From Apilactobacillus waqarii (GTDB lineage: Bacteria > Bacillota > Bacilli > Lactobacillales > Lactobacillaceae): 64,000 nt of DNA. The notes beneath the pieces are model-generated. The model did not search any database. It had not been told where the DNA came from and saw only the letters and a list, made by a program, of their open reading frames with translations. How positions within the stretch are numbered: the stretch's first letter is position 1; every line of letters starts with the position of its first letter. The DNA lies in contig NZ_JAHQYH010000002.1 in assembly GCF_019061205.1 (NCBI RefSeq), positions 62,001-126,000 on the forward strand, in the 5' to 3' direction. Both the position numbers and the translations under genes were made by a program. Positions 25,774-32,541 of this stretch are shown in pieces.

Positions 25774-26468
25774 TGGGAAAAATTGAATTAACTAACGTCA
25801 ACAAAGTCTTTGGCGACAAGATGGCCGCCACTACTGCTCTTGAAGATATCAATTTCACCGCCGATTCAGGCGAAGTGATTGCCATTACCGGACCTTCTGG
25901 TTCAGGGAAGAGTACCTTCATGAAGATTTTGGGAGGCATTCTTTCAGCCACATCCGGGGATATTAGTATTGACGGTAGCGACTACGGTAATATGAGTAAA
26001 AAAGAACAAAGTAAGTTTAGACTGGAACACATCGGTTTCATTCTTCAAGCCTACAATCTATTGCCTTACCTAAAGGTATCTGATCAATTCAGACTTGCCG
26101 ATAAGGTTAAGAAGAGTGCAAACATTGATACGGAAACATTCTCAAAGTGGGCTCAAGCGCTCAAAATCGATGACCTAATGAATAACTATCCTGATGAATT
26201 ATCTGGTGGACAACAACAACGTGTCGCAATTTTGCGTGCGCTATACACCAATCCAGATATCATCTTGGCGGATGAACCAACCGCAGCTTTGGATGGGAAC
26301 ATTGCGGTTAAGTCGATGCAAATGCTACAAGAATTGGCACACCGTGAAAACAAGACAGTTATCATCATTACCCATGATGCTAGATTATTGAAGTATGTTG
26401 ATAAGAACTATCGCATCGTTGATGGTAAAGGTCAATTTATTGATGTAAATAATGCAGAATTAGTATAG
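25773..26468 (+). CDS. hrtA: ABC transporter ATPase, probable HrtA
   Basis: 231 residues, LolD-type ATPase: Walker A GPSGSGKST near residue 43, Q-loop ILQAYNLLPYLKV, signature LSGGQQQRVAILRAL, Walker B IILADEPTAALD, and switch His in IITHDARLLKYV. It starts within the stop codon of the permease gene (TAATG) and ends the operon before a strong palindromic terminator. Role inferred from the permease and operators: ATP-driven heme efflux, useful beside the heme enzymes catalase and DyP encoded about 10 kb away. Confidence 0.82.
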   Translation: MGKIELTNVNKVFGDKMAATTALEDINFTADSGEVIAITGPSGSGKSTFMKILGGILSATSGDISIDGSDYGNMSKKEQSKFRLEHIGFILQAYNLLPYLKVSDQFRLADKVKKSANIDTETFSKWAQALKIDDLMNNYPDELSGGQQQRVAILRALYTNPDIILADEPTAALDGNIAVKSMQMLQELAHRENKTVIIITHDARLLKYVDKNYRIVDGKGQFIDVNNAELV

Positions 26469-26469
26469 A

Positions 26470-26506
26470 AAAAAGCAGCTAAGAAATATTTCTTAGCTGC
26501 TTTTTT
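26470..26506. terminator. Bidirectional terminator after hrtA
   Basis: GCAGCTAAGAAAT / ATTTCTTAGCTGC form a 26-bp perfect palindrome (26475-26500) with flanking A- and T-runs; it serves the convergent gene as well. Confidence 0.93.
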
Positions 26507-26508
26507 GA

Positions 26509-26964
26509 TTACTTTTGGTGTTTCTTTTCAACGTGGTTAGTGATGTCACTGTAGAAACGTTGTTCTAGTTTGGAAGAACCAGAACTCTTGAATGCTTGCC
26601 AACTACCGACTAAATCGATACTAAACAAGCTAATCTTGTCTTCGATTAAGAATTCTTTTTCAAGGGTTTGCTTTAAGTCTTTCACAATTTCCTTGGTACG
26701 ATCTAGAACTTCGAATTCCTTTTCGTTGATGAATGATGACTCGAATTCCTTTTGGTACTTGTTCAAGAAGTTACTCATCACTTCTTGTAATTCCTCGTCA
26801 TATTTGGGAATGAATTTGCGCTTACCATCTTCAAATTTGTGGTAACCGTCATCCACTAGAAATGATAATTTAAACCATTCAGTGTATCCATCTCTGGAAT
26901 CCTTGTAACTTAAGTCAGGATCGTTAAATTCGTTAAACATTTCATTTACTAGTGCAATTGCCAT
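26509..26964 (-). CDS. Hypothetical protein, charged and mostly helical
   Basis: 151 residues, no signal or membrane segment, strongly charged (many Lys/Glu/Asp), likely cytoplasmic. After a short start (MAIALVNEMFNEFND) comes a segment with FKLSFLVDDGYHKFEDGKR and then long amphipathic helices (about 60-125) that could form a coiled coil, ending in HVEKKHQK. I do not recognise the family. It stands alone, with AAGGAG about 11 bases before the ATG, a rather wide gap. It is convergent with hrtA; no functional link is evident. Confidence 0.7.
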   Translation of the reverse strand: MAIALVNEMFNEFNDPDLSYKDSRDGYTEWFKLSFLVDDGYHKFEDGKRKFIPKYDEELQEVMSNFLNKYQKEFESSFINEKEFEVLDRTKEIVKDLKQTLEKEFLIEDKISLFSIDLVGSWQAFKSSGSSKLEQRFYSDITNHVEKKHQK

Positions 26965-27040
26965 AATGGTTCAAACTCCTTCATCCAAATATAATTTCTA
27001 ACTACATTATATACTAATATTTTCTGTTTTTTACTTCAAA

Positions 27041-27934
27041 TTATTTAGTTTTTTGGATTGATTGAATTTCTTTGTATTGGTTTTGCATCCATGAAATGTA
27101 GTTAGGTTCATTACTTGGCTTAGTTTCAGTCACGTAGACGATTGGTAGATTGTTTTCCTTAGCTAGTTTTACTAAATTGTTAACGGTCTTGCTGTTAACT
27201 TGCTTGTTAACAACGAAGAATGAAAGCTTGTGGTTCTTGATATCTTCTTGAAGTGAACGAATTGATTTTGGACTTGGATCGTTGTCCTTTTCAGTTGCTT
27301 CTTCAAATGAAGTGTCTGATACCTTGTAGCCCATGTTGGCTAGTGAGTAATCAAAAACGGGTTCTGAAACTGCGACGGGTTTGCTCATCTTGTTCTTCTT
27401 AATGTCTTCAAGCTGAGTGTTTAAAACCTTAAGTTTTGCGATGTATGCCTTAGCGTTAGCTTCAAATTGCTTCTTATGTTTTGGCTGTAGTTTAGCGAAC
27501 TTGTCAGCTAGGGTGTTGGCTAGTTTTTCCATTGTGGCAACGTTGTACCAGATGTGTGGATTGTCATCAGTCTTTTTACCCATTAGACTACCAACGTTGA
27601 TTGAATCAACATCGTTGTTACTACTGGTAAGTTTTTGTGCCCATGAATCATAACCTAGACCGTTGTAAATTACTAGGTTAGCCTTATAAACGTTCTTGGC
27701 GTCTGAACTAGAAGGGTTGAAATCATGAGGATCGATGTTTGGGTTGTTGATGATGGATGTTACTTTACCATATTTACCCAATACGTTCTTAGCGACTTCA
27801 CCGTAGAAGTTGACTGAAGAAGTAACGTTGATGCTTTTCTTGGGGTCGTTTGCCTTGGTGGAAGAACAACCAGCAAGGACTACTAAGAACATGCTGATAA
27901 AAGCAATTAGACCGACTACTTTAAATTTTTTCAT
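27041..27934 (-). CDS. Zn/Mn ABC transporter substrate-binding lipoprotein (ZnuA/PsaA family)
   Basis: 297 residues. Lipobox LAGC at about residues 20-23 gives a lipoprotein. Cluster A-I metal-receptor features are present: PHDFNP with the first His ligand, NPHIWYN with the second, and SEPVFDYSLANMGY where the third ligand appears to be Glu rather than His. An acidic residue in YVTETKP may be the fourth. A His/His/acidic/acidic set is more like Mn receptors such as PsaA than Zn-specific ZnuA, but this is by eye. No permease or ATPase gene is adjacent. The gene follows an ArsR gene across an unusual 55-bp palindrome. GGAGG precedes the ATG. Confidence 0.85.
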   Translation of the reverse strand: MKKFKVVGLIAFISMFLVVLAGCSSTKANDPKKSINVTSSVNFYGEVAKNVLGKYGKVTSIINNPNIDPHDFNPSSSDAKNVYKANLVIYNGLGYDSWAQKLTSSNNDVDSINVGSLMGKKTDDNPHIWYNVATMEKLANTLADKFAKLQPKHKKQFEANAKAYIAKLKVLNTQLEDIKKNKMSKPVAVSEPVFDYSLANMGYKVSDTSFEEATEKDNDPSPKSIRSLQEDIKNHKLSFFVVNKQVNSKTVNNLVKLAKENNLPIVYVTETKPSNEPNYISWMQNQYKEIQSIQKTK

Positions 27935-27954
27935 TGTTTGCCTCCAAATAAAAA

Positions 27955-28009
27955 ATATACCGAATTCTGTTATATAACAAATATAGTTATATATCTAAAT
28001 TCGGTATAT
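27955..28009. promoter_or_regulatory. Concentric 55-bp palindrome between arsR-type gene and metal-receptor gene
   Basis: Outer arms ATATACCGAATT (27955-27966) and AATTCGGTATAT (27998-28009) and inner arms TATATAAC (27971-27978) and GTTATATA (27986-27993) share one centre at 27982. The inner part resembles the operators of ArsR/SmtB repressors. On the minus strand it is followed by six Ts just before the receptor ribosome site, so it could also act as a terminator or attenuator. Confidence 0.65.
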
Positions 28010-28026
28010 GTCAAGAATGATGTTTC

Positions 28027-28308
28027 TTAATCATTAATATGGGTTTTCAAAGTTCCTAATAGTTGAGAAACGTGGTTATCACTTAATTGATAGATTCTTT
28101 CCTGGCCATCCTTTTCGCTGTAGACTAGGTTAGCGTCCGCTAATATCTTCAAATGGCGAGAAATATTTGGTTGGGAAGTTTCAAAGTAATTCATTAAGTT
28201 GGACACATTACTTTGATTGTTGGCTTCTAAATAATACAAAATCTTAATTCGAAGTGAATTATCCAAAGCTTTGGTAATCATATGTAGTTTTTTGTCGTTT
28301 ATGATCAT
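28027..28308 (-). CDS. ArsR/SmtB-family transcriptional regulator
   Basis: 93 residues, the usual size. The winged HTH covers about residues 15-80: LRIKILYYLE, VSNLMNYFETSQPNISRHLKIL (recognition helix) and the wing YSEKDGQERIYQLSD. The classic alpha-3 ELCVCDL metal site is absent; His/Asp residues near the C-terminus (NHVSQLLGTLKTHIND) could give an alpha-5 Zn site as in CzrA/SmtB. It lies upstream of the metal-receptor gene on the same strand and probably controls it through the intervening palindrome. Confidence 0.85.
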   Translation of the reverse strand: MIINDKKLHMITKALDNSLRIKILYYLEANNQSNVSNLMNYFETSQPNISRHLKILADANLVYSEKDGQERIYQLSDNHVSQLLGTLKTHIND

Positions 28309-28379
28309 AATTTCCTCCGCGAGTTGTGATATTTAAATTATAACGTTAAATGGCATAAAAACAAAACGACATCACGCAA

Positions 28380-28868
28380 TTATTGCTTTTTTAGTCGATT
28401 AATTTTGGCTCCGATTTTTTCCTTCCGATCATCGGATACGCGATACATGACCTGAGCATATCCTACGATGATAATAAGTAGTGATAAAAGAATGAAGACT
28501 GGAATTGATAGGTGCCATCTAAAGGCGTCGAATAGTGTTTTAATCGAAACAATCGAGTCTAGCATGCAGGCAAATGAGATGTAGGCCCATGCAGTCGATT
28601 GGTTGGAAACGTTGTAAAACGTTCTGAATTTTTTGATATCTGTATCGGATTTAGCGTTTAACAAAATCTTTTTCAAACGATTGCGTTCCAGCATGATTTT
28701 TAGTGGCGGAATCATCCATAGTCCGGCTCTCATTGGATGGTATTTTTTTGCAGAGTGTTCTGCTTTATGTAATTCGTTGATTTGGCCGGACATGTCTAAA
28801 ACGCCTTGAAATAGGCAAAAGACAAACATTATGTAACTGGCTGAGAAACTGATAATTGCGTAGATCAT
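28380..28868 (-). CDS. Membrane protein of unknown function
   Basis: About 162 residues from the ATG at 28868, which has AGAGGTG five bases upstream; a longer frame from 28943 has no ribosome site. An N-terminal helix (IYAIISFSASYIMFVFCLFQGVL), a basic cytoplasmic middle (about 40-95), then two C-terminal helices (STAWAYISFACMLDSIV and PVFILLSLLIIIVGYAQVMY) and a basic tail. No family recognised. Divergent from the phosphodiesterase gene. Confidence 0.65.
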   Translation of the reverse strand: MIYAIISFSASYIMFVFCLFQGVLDMSGQINELHKAEHSAKKYHPMRAGLWMIPPLKIMLERNRLKKILLNAKSDTDIKKFRTFYNVSNQSTAWAYISFACMLDSIVSIKTLFDAFRWHLSIPVFILLSLLIIIVGYAQVMYRVSDDRKEKIGAKINRLKKQ

Positions 28869-28984
28869 GGCACACCTCTTATCTTTAGATAAGTTTATTG
28901 TAACATTTAAATAAACTTTGGTTGCAAAATAAAAAAATAGCATTATTATTGATTAGGGAAAAGAAAAATGAGGGGGGCTTTCAA

Positions 28985-29695
28985 ATGAAAACTGTAATTT
29001 ATGGTCATCGTGGTGTACCAGATTTATACCCAGAAAATTCGCTACAAGGATTTCGTTATGCACTGCATAATCATATTGAAGGGTTAGAATTTGATGTTCA
29101 TTTAACCAAGGACAACGTCCCCGTCGTGATTCATGATGAACGAATTGATCGCACAACTGATGGTAGAGGATACGTAAAGGATTATACATATGAAGAATTA
29201 TCACGTTTTTCATTGTCTAATTACGAACCAATTCCAAAGCTACAGGAGGTCTTAGAATTAGTCGAAGGCAGAGACGTTTACGTTAATTTAGAATTCAAGA
29301 CCAATAAGATTCACTACAAAAACATTGAAGAAATCGTTATTAAAATGGTGGATGAATACGAATTACTTCACCCAATCATTTACTCGTCTTTTAACTTGTC
29401 ATCAATTAAGATTGCCCAAACCATTACCCATGATGCTAAATTTGCATTCTTGACCGGTAATCGTATCGACAATCCAAAGGAATTCATGGCTACTAATAAC
29501 CTAGATGCATTACACCTTCGTTTTTACCAACCAGATATTGAAGACGTTGAACGCATCTGGACCGTTAACGGCAATCTTCGATTACGTTTTATTATGAAAC
29601 GTAACGTCGCAGGTGTGTTCACCAATAATTTTGAACGAGCGATTAAGATTAGAAACGAAGTCGAAAGAAAAAATGGTAACAAAAAAGACAAATAA
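28985..29695 (+). CDS. Glycerophosphodiester phosphodiesterase
   Basis: 236 residues, GDPD TIM-barrel. GHRGVPDLYPENSLQGF at the N-terminus contains the catalytic His and the PEN motif, EFDVHLTKDNVPVVIHDE gives the metal-binding Glu/Asp and second catalytic His, and VNLEFK the next acidic strand. No signal peptide, so cytoplasmic. It hydrolyses glycerophosphodiesters from lipid turnover to glycerol-3-phosphate. Start 28985 has AGGGGGG eight bases upstream. The next gene begins 39 bases after the stop and is probably cotranscribed. Confidence 0.9.
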   Translation: MKTVIYGHRGVPDLYPENSLQGFRYALHNHIEGLEFDVHLTKDNVPVVIHDERIDRTTDGRGYVKDYTYEELSRFSLSNYEPIPKLQEVLELVEGRDVYVNLEFKTNKIHYKNIEEIVIKMVDEYELLHPIIYSSFNLSSIKIAQTITHDAKFAFLTGNRIDNPKEFMATNNLDALHLRFYQPDIEDVERIWTVNGNLRLRFIMKRNVAGVFTNNFERAIKIRNEVERKNGNKKDK

Positions 29696-29734
29696 GTGTT
29701 AGAATACTTTTATTCTACTCATGGAGGCTATATT

Positions 29735-30430
29735 ATGGCACTTACAACTGCTGAAATGTATTTTTTAATTACTAGTAAGTCCAAAGATAGCCGCGTAATG
29801 CTAAAAAATGTTCGTCTACGTGCTTATTTAGTAGACAGCTGTTTGTTAGACTTAGCGGCTGCAGGTGTAATTAAATTAGGTGAAGATAACCGAATCGAGA
29901 TAATCGACAATTTACCACACAAGTTATACTTCTTGAACTCTTTTATGGATTTAATCATCCGTAACAAGAACGAAGACGTGGATACAATCATGGCAAAACT
30001 TTTGCAAAACATTGATGTAATGAAACACACTTACATGGCGTTAGGCGAACAGTTCTATGAAGGTGGCCACGTCTTGGAAAAAAAGAAGGGCTTAGTGCAC
30101 AAGGTGAGAACCTTTGTACCAAAGAACCAAACTAACCAAGAAATTATCGATGCCATCTATGATCAAATGATGGGTTCAGCTCCAATGACAGTTAACGTTT
30201 ATTGCTTAGCTAAGATGCTAACCGTTAGCCGTCAATTAAAGCTATGTTTTAAGAGTCGTGAACGTCGCGTGATTTGCACAAGACTAAAGAGACTATCTGA
30301 ACATCCTGAATACAATCATATTCAAGAATTAATCGATACTTTCGGGGAACATATGAGAAACGTTGCTGCTTTGGTAGCCAAAGAGCAACCAGCCTCATAC
30401 ATGACCAAGACAAAGACAAGCACAATCTAA
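29735..30430 (+). CDS. GPP34-like (Golgi phosphoprotein 3 family) protein
   Basis: 231 residues, likely cytoplasmic/peripheral. The start ALTTAEMYFLITSK, the helical RAYLVDSCLLDLAAAGVIKLGEDNRIEI segment and the repeated helix-turn regions resemble the bacterial GPP34 family (PF05719), which binds phosphoinositides or membranes in eukaryotes but has no clear bacterial role. GGAGG lies 7 bases before ATG 29735. It follows the phosphodiesterase gene by 39 bases and ends in a strong terminator, suggesting a two-gene unit linked to membranes. Confidence 0.6.
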   Translation: MALTTAEMYFLITSKSKDSRVMLKNVRLRAYLVDSCLLDLAAAGVIKLGEDNRIEIIDNLPHKLYFLNSFMDLIIRNKNEDVDTIMAKLLQNIDVMKHTYMALGEQFYEGGHVLEKKKGLVHKVRTFVPKNQTNQEIIDAIYDQMMGSAPMTVNVYCLAKMLTVSRQLKLCFKSRERRVICTRLKRLSEHPEYNHIQELIDTFGEHMRNVAALVAKEQPASYMTKTKTSTI

Positions 30431-30433
30431 AAA

Positions 30434-30462
30434 AAGACTCAGCGATAGCTGAGTCTTTTTTA
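30434..30462. terminator. Bidirectional terminator
   Basis: AGACTCAGC-GATA-GCTGAGTCT with A- and T-runs, between the GPP34-like gene and the convergent small-protein genes. Confidence 0.92.
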
Positions 30463-30705
30463 TTATCCTTTGAAGTCTAAAATGAATTCTTTATCATTAG
30501 TTTGCTTAATTTTGATGTTCCAAAGCGGTGTAAATACGATACCATCATCGTATTCAATGGTTAGTTGAGCATCATCGTAAGCCTTGCCACCATCGTTTTC
30601 GGCCAAATATCTTACAAATAAGATGGCGTCTCTTTTTTGATCAAAGAAGGGTAGCATATGGTCTTGGTAGAAAATGGTGTAATCATGAAAAGTTATTTGA
30701 GGCAT
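30463..30705 (-). CDS. Small protein, paralogue 1 of three
   Basis: 80 residues, soluble, acidic, apparently beta-rich. Pattern: ITFHDYTIFYQDH, then a variable turn, a central AQLTIEYDDG strand, and a final strand EFILDFKG. The same layout (short strand, Tyr, aromatic, long turn, LxF, central L-x-h-x strand, terminal strand with aromatic residue) recurs in the next two genes. Longer than its relatives by an insertion around residues 30-45. No family recognised; last gene of the set on the minus strand. Confidence 0.6.
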   Translation of the reverse strand: MPQITFHDYTIFYQDHMLPFFDQKRDAILFVRYLAENDGGKAYDDAQLTIEYDDGIVFTPLWNIKIKQTNDKEFILDFKG

Positions 30706-30719
30706 TGCAGTCTCCTATT

Positions 30720-30944
30720 TTAAAAGTCAGATTTTAGTTCATAGTGGGTAGCATCGATTTCTTCGATTGAAACGTATTCGCCACCATTTGGATGAAACGT
30801 TAATTGGTCGTTATCGACATCAACGACTAGTAATAAGTCGCTTCCGGCGTTGAATGCCAGTCTTTCGTTATTTTCGTCGAAATAACCGTCGATTTTATCG
30901 TCGTCGTATCTCAAATGATACTGTCTGATTTGAACTTCTCTCAT
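30720..30944 (-). CDS. Small protein, paralogue 2 of three
   Basis: 74 residues, very acidic (many Asp/Glu). VQIRQYHLRYDDDKIDGYFDENNERLAF matches the first half of its neighbours, followed by LLLVVDVDNDQLTFHPNGGEYVSIEEI and YELKSDF. The Q-L-x-h-x-P-x-x-G turn aligns with RLVLLPQSG in paralogue 3. AAGGAG precedes the ATG, and gaps of about 15 bases to each neighbour indicate one transcript. Function unknown. Confidence 0.65.
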   Translation of the reverse strand: MREVQIRQYHLRYDDDKIDGYFDENNERLAFNAGSDLLLVVDVDNDQLTFHPNGGEYVSIEEIDATHYELKSDF

Positions 30945-30959
30945 TTAAATCTCCTTGCC

Positions 30960-31187
30960 CTATACGGGTTGGTATTCGTTGGCGATGATTCTATATGTCT
31001 TATCATCGACTTTTTTAATGGTAACGCCTGATTGTGGTAGCAATACTAGGCGTTCATTTTTGAATCTAATCTTGATTCTGACTTCACCATCTAAATTAAA
31101 AAAGGTTAACCCTTCGTCGTTGTTGGTGTAAGTAGAATGGGCAGGATTAAACATGAAAGTGTAATCCATAAATTGCAATTTATCCAT
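30960..31187 (-). CDS. Small protein, paralogue 3 of three
   Basis: 75 residues from the ATG at 31187 (AAAGGAA upstream; an in-frame ATG at 31226 lies in a palindrome and is unlikely). LQFMDYTFMFNPAHSTYTN, LTFFNLDGEVRIKIRF, RLVLLPQSGVTIKKV and TYRIIANE align with the two following small genes. First of the three in transcription order, 51 bases after the ACT-protein gene, so it may be read from the threonine operon. Function unknown. Confidence 0.65.
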   Translation of the reverse strand: MDKLQFMDYTFMFNPAHSTYTNNDEGLTFFNLDGEVRIKIRFKNERLVLLPQSGVTIKKVDDKTYRIIANEYQPV

Positions 31188-31206
31188 TGTAATTTCCTTT
31201 CTATGT

Positions 31207-31238
31207 ATTAGACAGAATGTTAACATTTTGTGTCTAAT
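31207..31238. promoter_or_regulatory. Near-perfect 32-bp palindrome between ACT gene and small-protein genes
   Basis: Outer arms ATTAGACA / TGTCTAAT enclose a perfect AATGTTAACATT core (31216-31227), with one and three unpaired bases. There is no T-run on either side, so it is not a normal terminator. It sits between the ACT-protein stop codon and the ribosome site of the first small paralogue. Confidence 0.55.
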
Positions 31239-31684
31239 TACTCAACAGCGACTAGGTTAACCTTGTTTGTGCCATCAATTGCACTGATATCTGCGATTAA
31301 TTCATCGATTGTGCCATCCATTTGACTCAAGTCCAGTGAAATCACGACACTGGCTGAATCATTGATGGGGATGTTTTGGTTGATTGTTAAGATGTTGGCA
31401 TCACGGTTTGAAATGGAATTTAAAACCTTGGATAAGATACCACTTTTATGACTTAATAAAAATGAAATAACGGCTTTTCGTTGCCATGATGATTGTTGGG
31501 CTTCGTAAACGTAGTCCTTGTACTTGTAGTAGCTAGCACGACTGATGCCGACTTTTTTCACGGCTTCACTGACGTTTTTAACTTCCCCGTTATCAATCAT
31601 TTTTCTTGCTTCAATGACCTTCCCGAATGCTTCTGGTAGAAGCGAGTCATCGACAATATAATACTTACTGATTGTTCTCACCAC
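31238..31684 (-). CDS. ACT-domain protein with N-terminal HTH (PheB/UPF0735 family)
   Basis: 148 residues. The N-terminal part (KVIEARKMIDNGEVKNVSEAVKKVGISRASYYKYKDYV, about 20-58) is an HTH-like region; residues about 70-148 form an ACT domain (ISFLLSHKSGILSKVLNSISNRDANILTINQN). Length and layout match the UPF0735/PheB proteins often encoded with homoserine or threonine genes. It starts two bases after thrB ends. The likely role is amino-acid-responsive regulation of the threonine genes, which is inference from context and the HTH-ACT architecture. Confidence 0.82.
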   Translation of the reverse strand: MVRTISKYYIVDDSLLPEAFGKVIEARKMIDNGEVKNVSEAVKKVGISRASYYKYKDYVYEAQQSSWQRKAVISFLLSHKSGILSKVLNSISNRDANILTINQNIPINDSASVVISLDLSQMDGTIDELIADISAIDGTNKVNLVAVE

Positions 31685-31686
31685 CG

Positions 31687-32541
31687 TTAGTTCATAATTT
31701 CAACATTTTTGATGCTGAATTTTTCGAATCGTTTTTGCAACGCTTCTATTATTTTATCACGTCTATCAGCTGAATTACTAATGATTATTAGTGTCGATCC
31801 ACTTCCACTGATATATACGACGGAATCGTTTGTTTCAACGATTTTTTTGACCTCGTCAAAGCCGTTGATTAGTTTTTTACGGTAGGGTTCATGCAAACGG
31901 TCATCGATGGCGTCGTCTAGTTGTTTGATGTCACCAGTTGATAGGGCGTTTAACATCGCTAAACAATGTGATAGTTGATGGGCTACCGTTGTTGTTTTGA
32001 CTTCCTTTGGAACAATCTTTCTGGCTTCGTTGGTTGAGACCTTGAAGTCGGGGATGACGGCAGTGAAGTAGTAAGAATCATCTACGGGGTACTTGATGAC
32101 GTCGTAGTGACCATTACTATCTTCAAAGGCCATACATAATCCACCGTAGATGGCGGGAGCGACGTTGTCGGGATGACCTTCCATGGCGGTGGCGATTTGG
32201 AGGATGACATCCTTATCGACGTCTTCTTTGAAGTATTCAAACGCACCGATGATTCCAGCGACGATACAAGCGGACGAACTACCTAAGCCGCGGGATTCCG
32301 GAATTTCACTTTGAATATCGATTGAGATGGTAGGAACTTCTCGTTTTAAATGTTTACATCCTTGGATGAAACCTTGATAGACCAGATTGTCTTTATTTTG
32401 GAATGCTTCATCACAACCAGTAATGCTAAATTTGTTAGCTTCGTCAATTTTGACCGCTGTAAACAGGTTGACGGCCATACCGAGACAGTCGTACCCCATC
32501 GCGATGTTGGCACTAGTTGCGGGAACTATTACTTTTATCAT
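31687..32541 (-). CDS. thrB: Homoserine kinase
   Basis: 284 residues from ATG 32541. GHMP kinase: N-terminal VIVPATSANIAMGYDCLGMAV, the phosphate-binding loop PESRGLGSSSACIVAGI near 85-100, and the C-terminal VYISGSGSTLIII. It phosphorylates homoserine to O-phosphohomoserine, the substrate of the upstream-encoded ThrC. It overlaps the end of thrC by 29 bases, and the ACT-protein gene follows after 2 bases, so a thrC-thrB-ACT unit is read leftwards. Confidence 0.92.
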   Translation of the reverse strand: MIKVIVPATSANIAMGYDCLGMAVNLFTAVKIDEANKFSITGCDEAFQNKDNLVYQGFIQGCKHLKREVPTISIDIQSEIPESRGLGSSSACIVAGIIGAFEYFKEDVDKDVILQIATAMEGHPDNVAPAIYGGLCMAFEDSNGHYDVIKYPVDDSYYFTAVIPDFKVSTNEARKIVPKEVKTTTVAHQLSHCLAMLNALSTGDIKQLDDAIDDRLHEPYRKKLINGFDEVKKIVETNDSVVYISGSGSTLIIISNSADRRDKIIEALQKRFEKFSIKNVEIMN

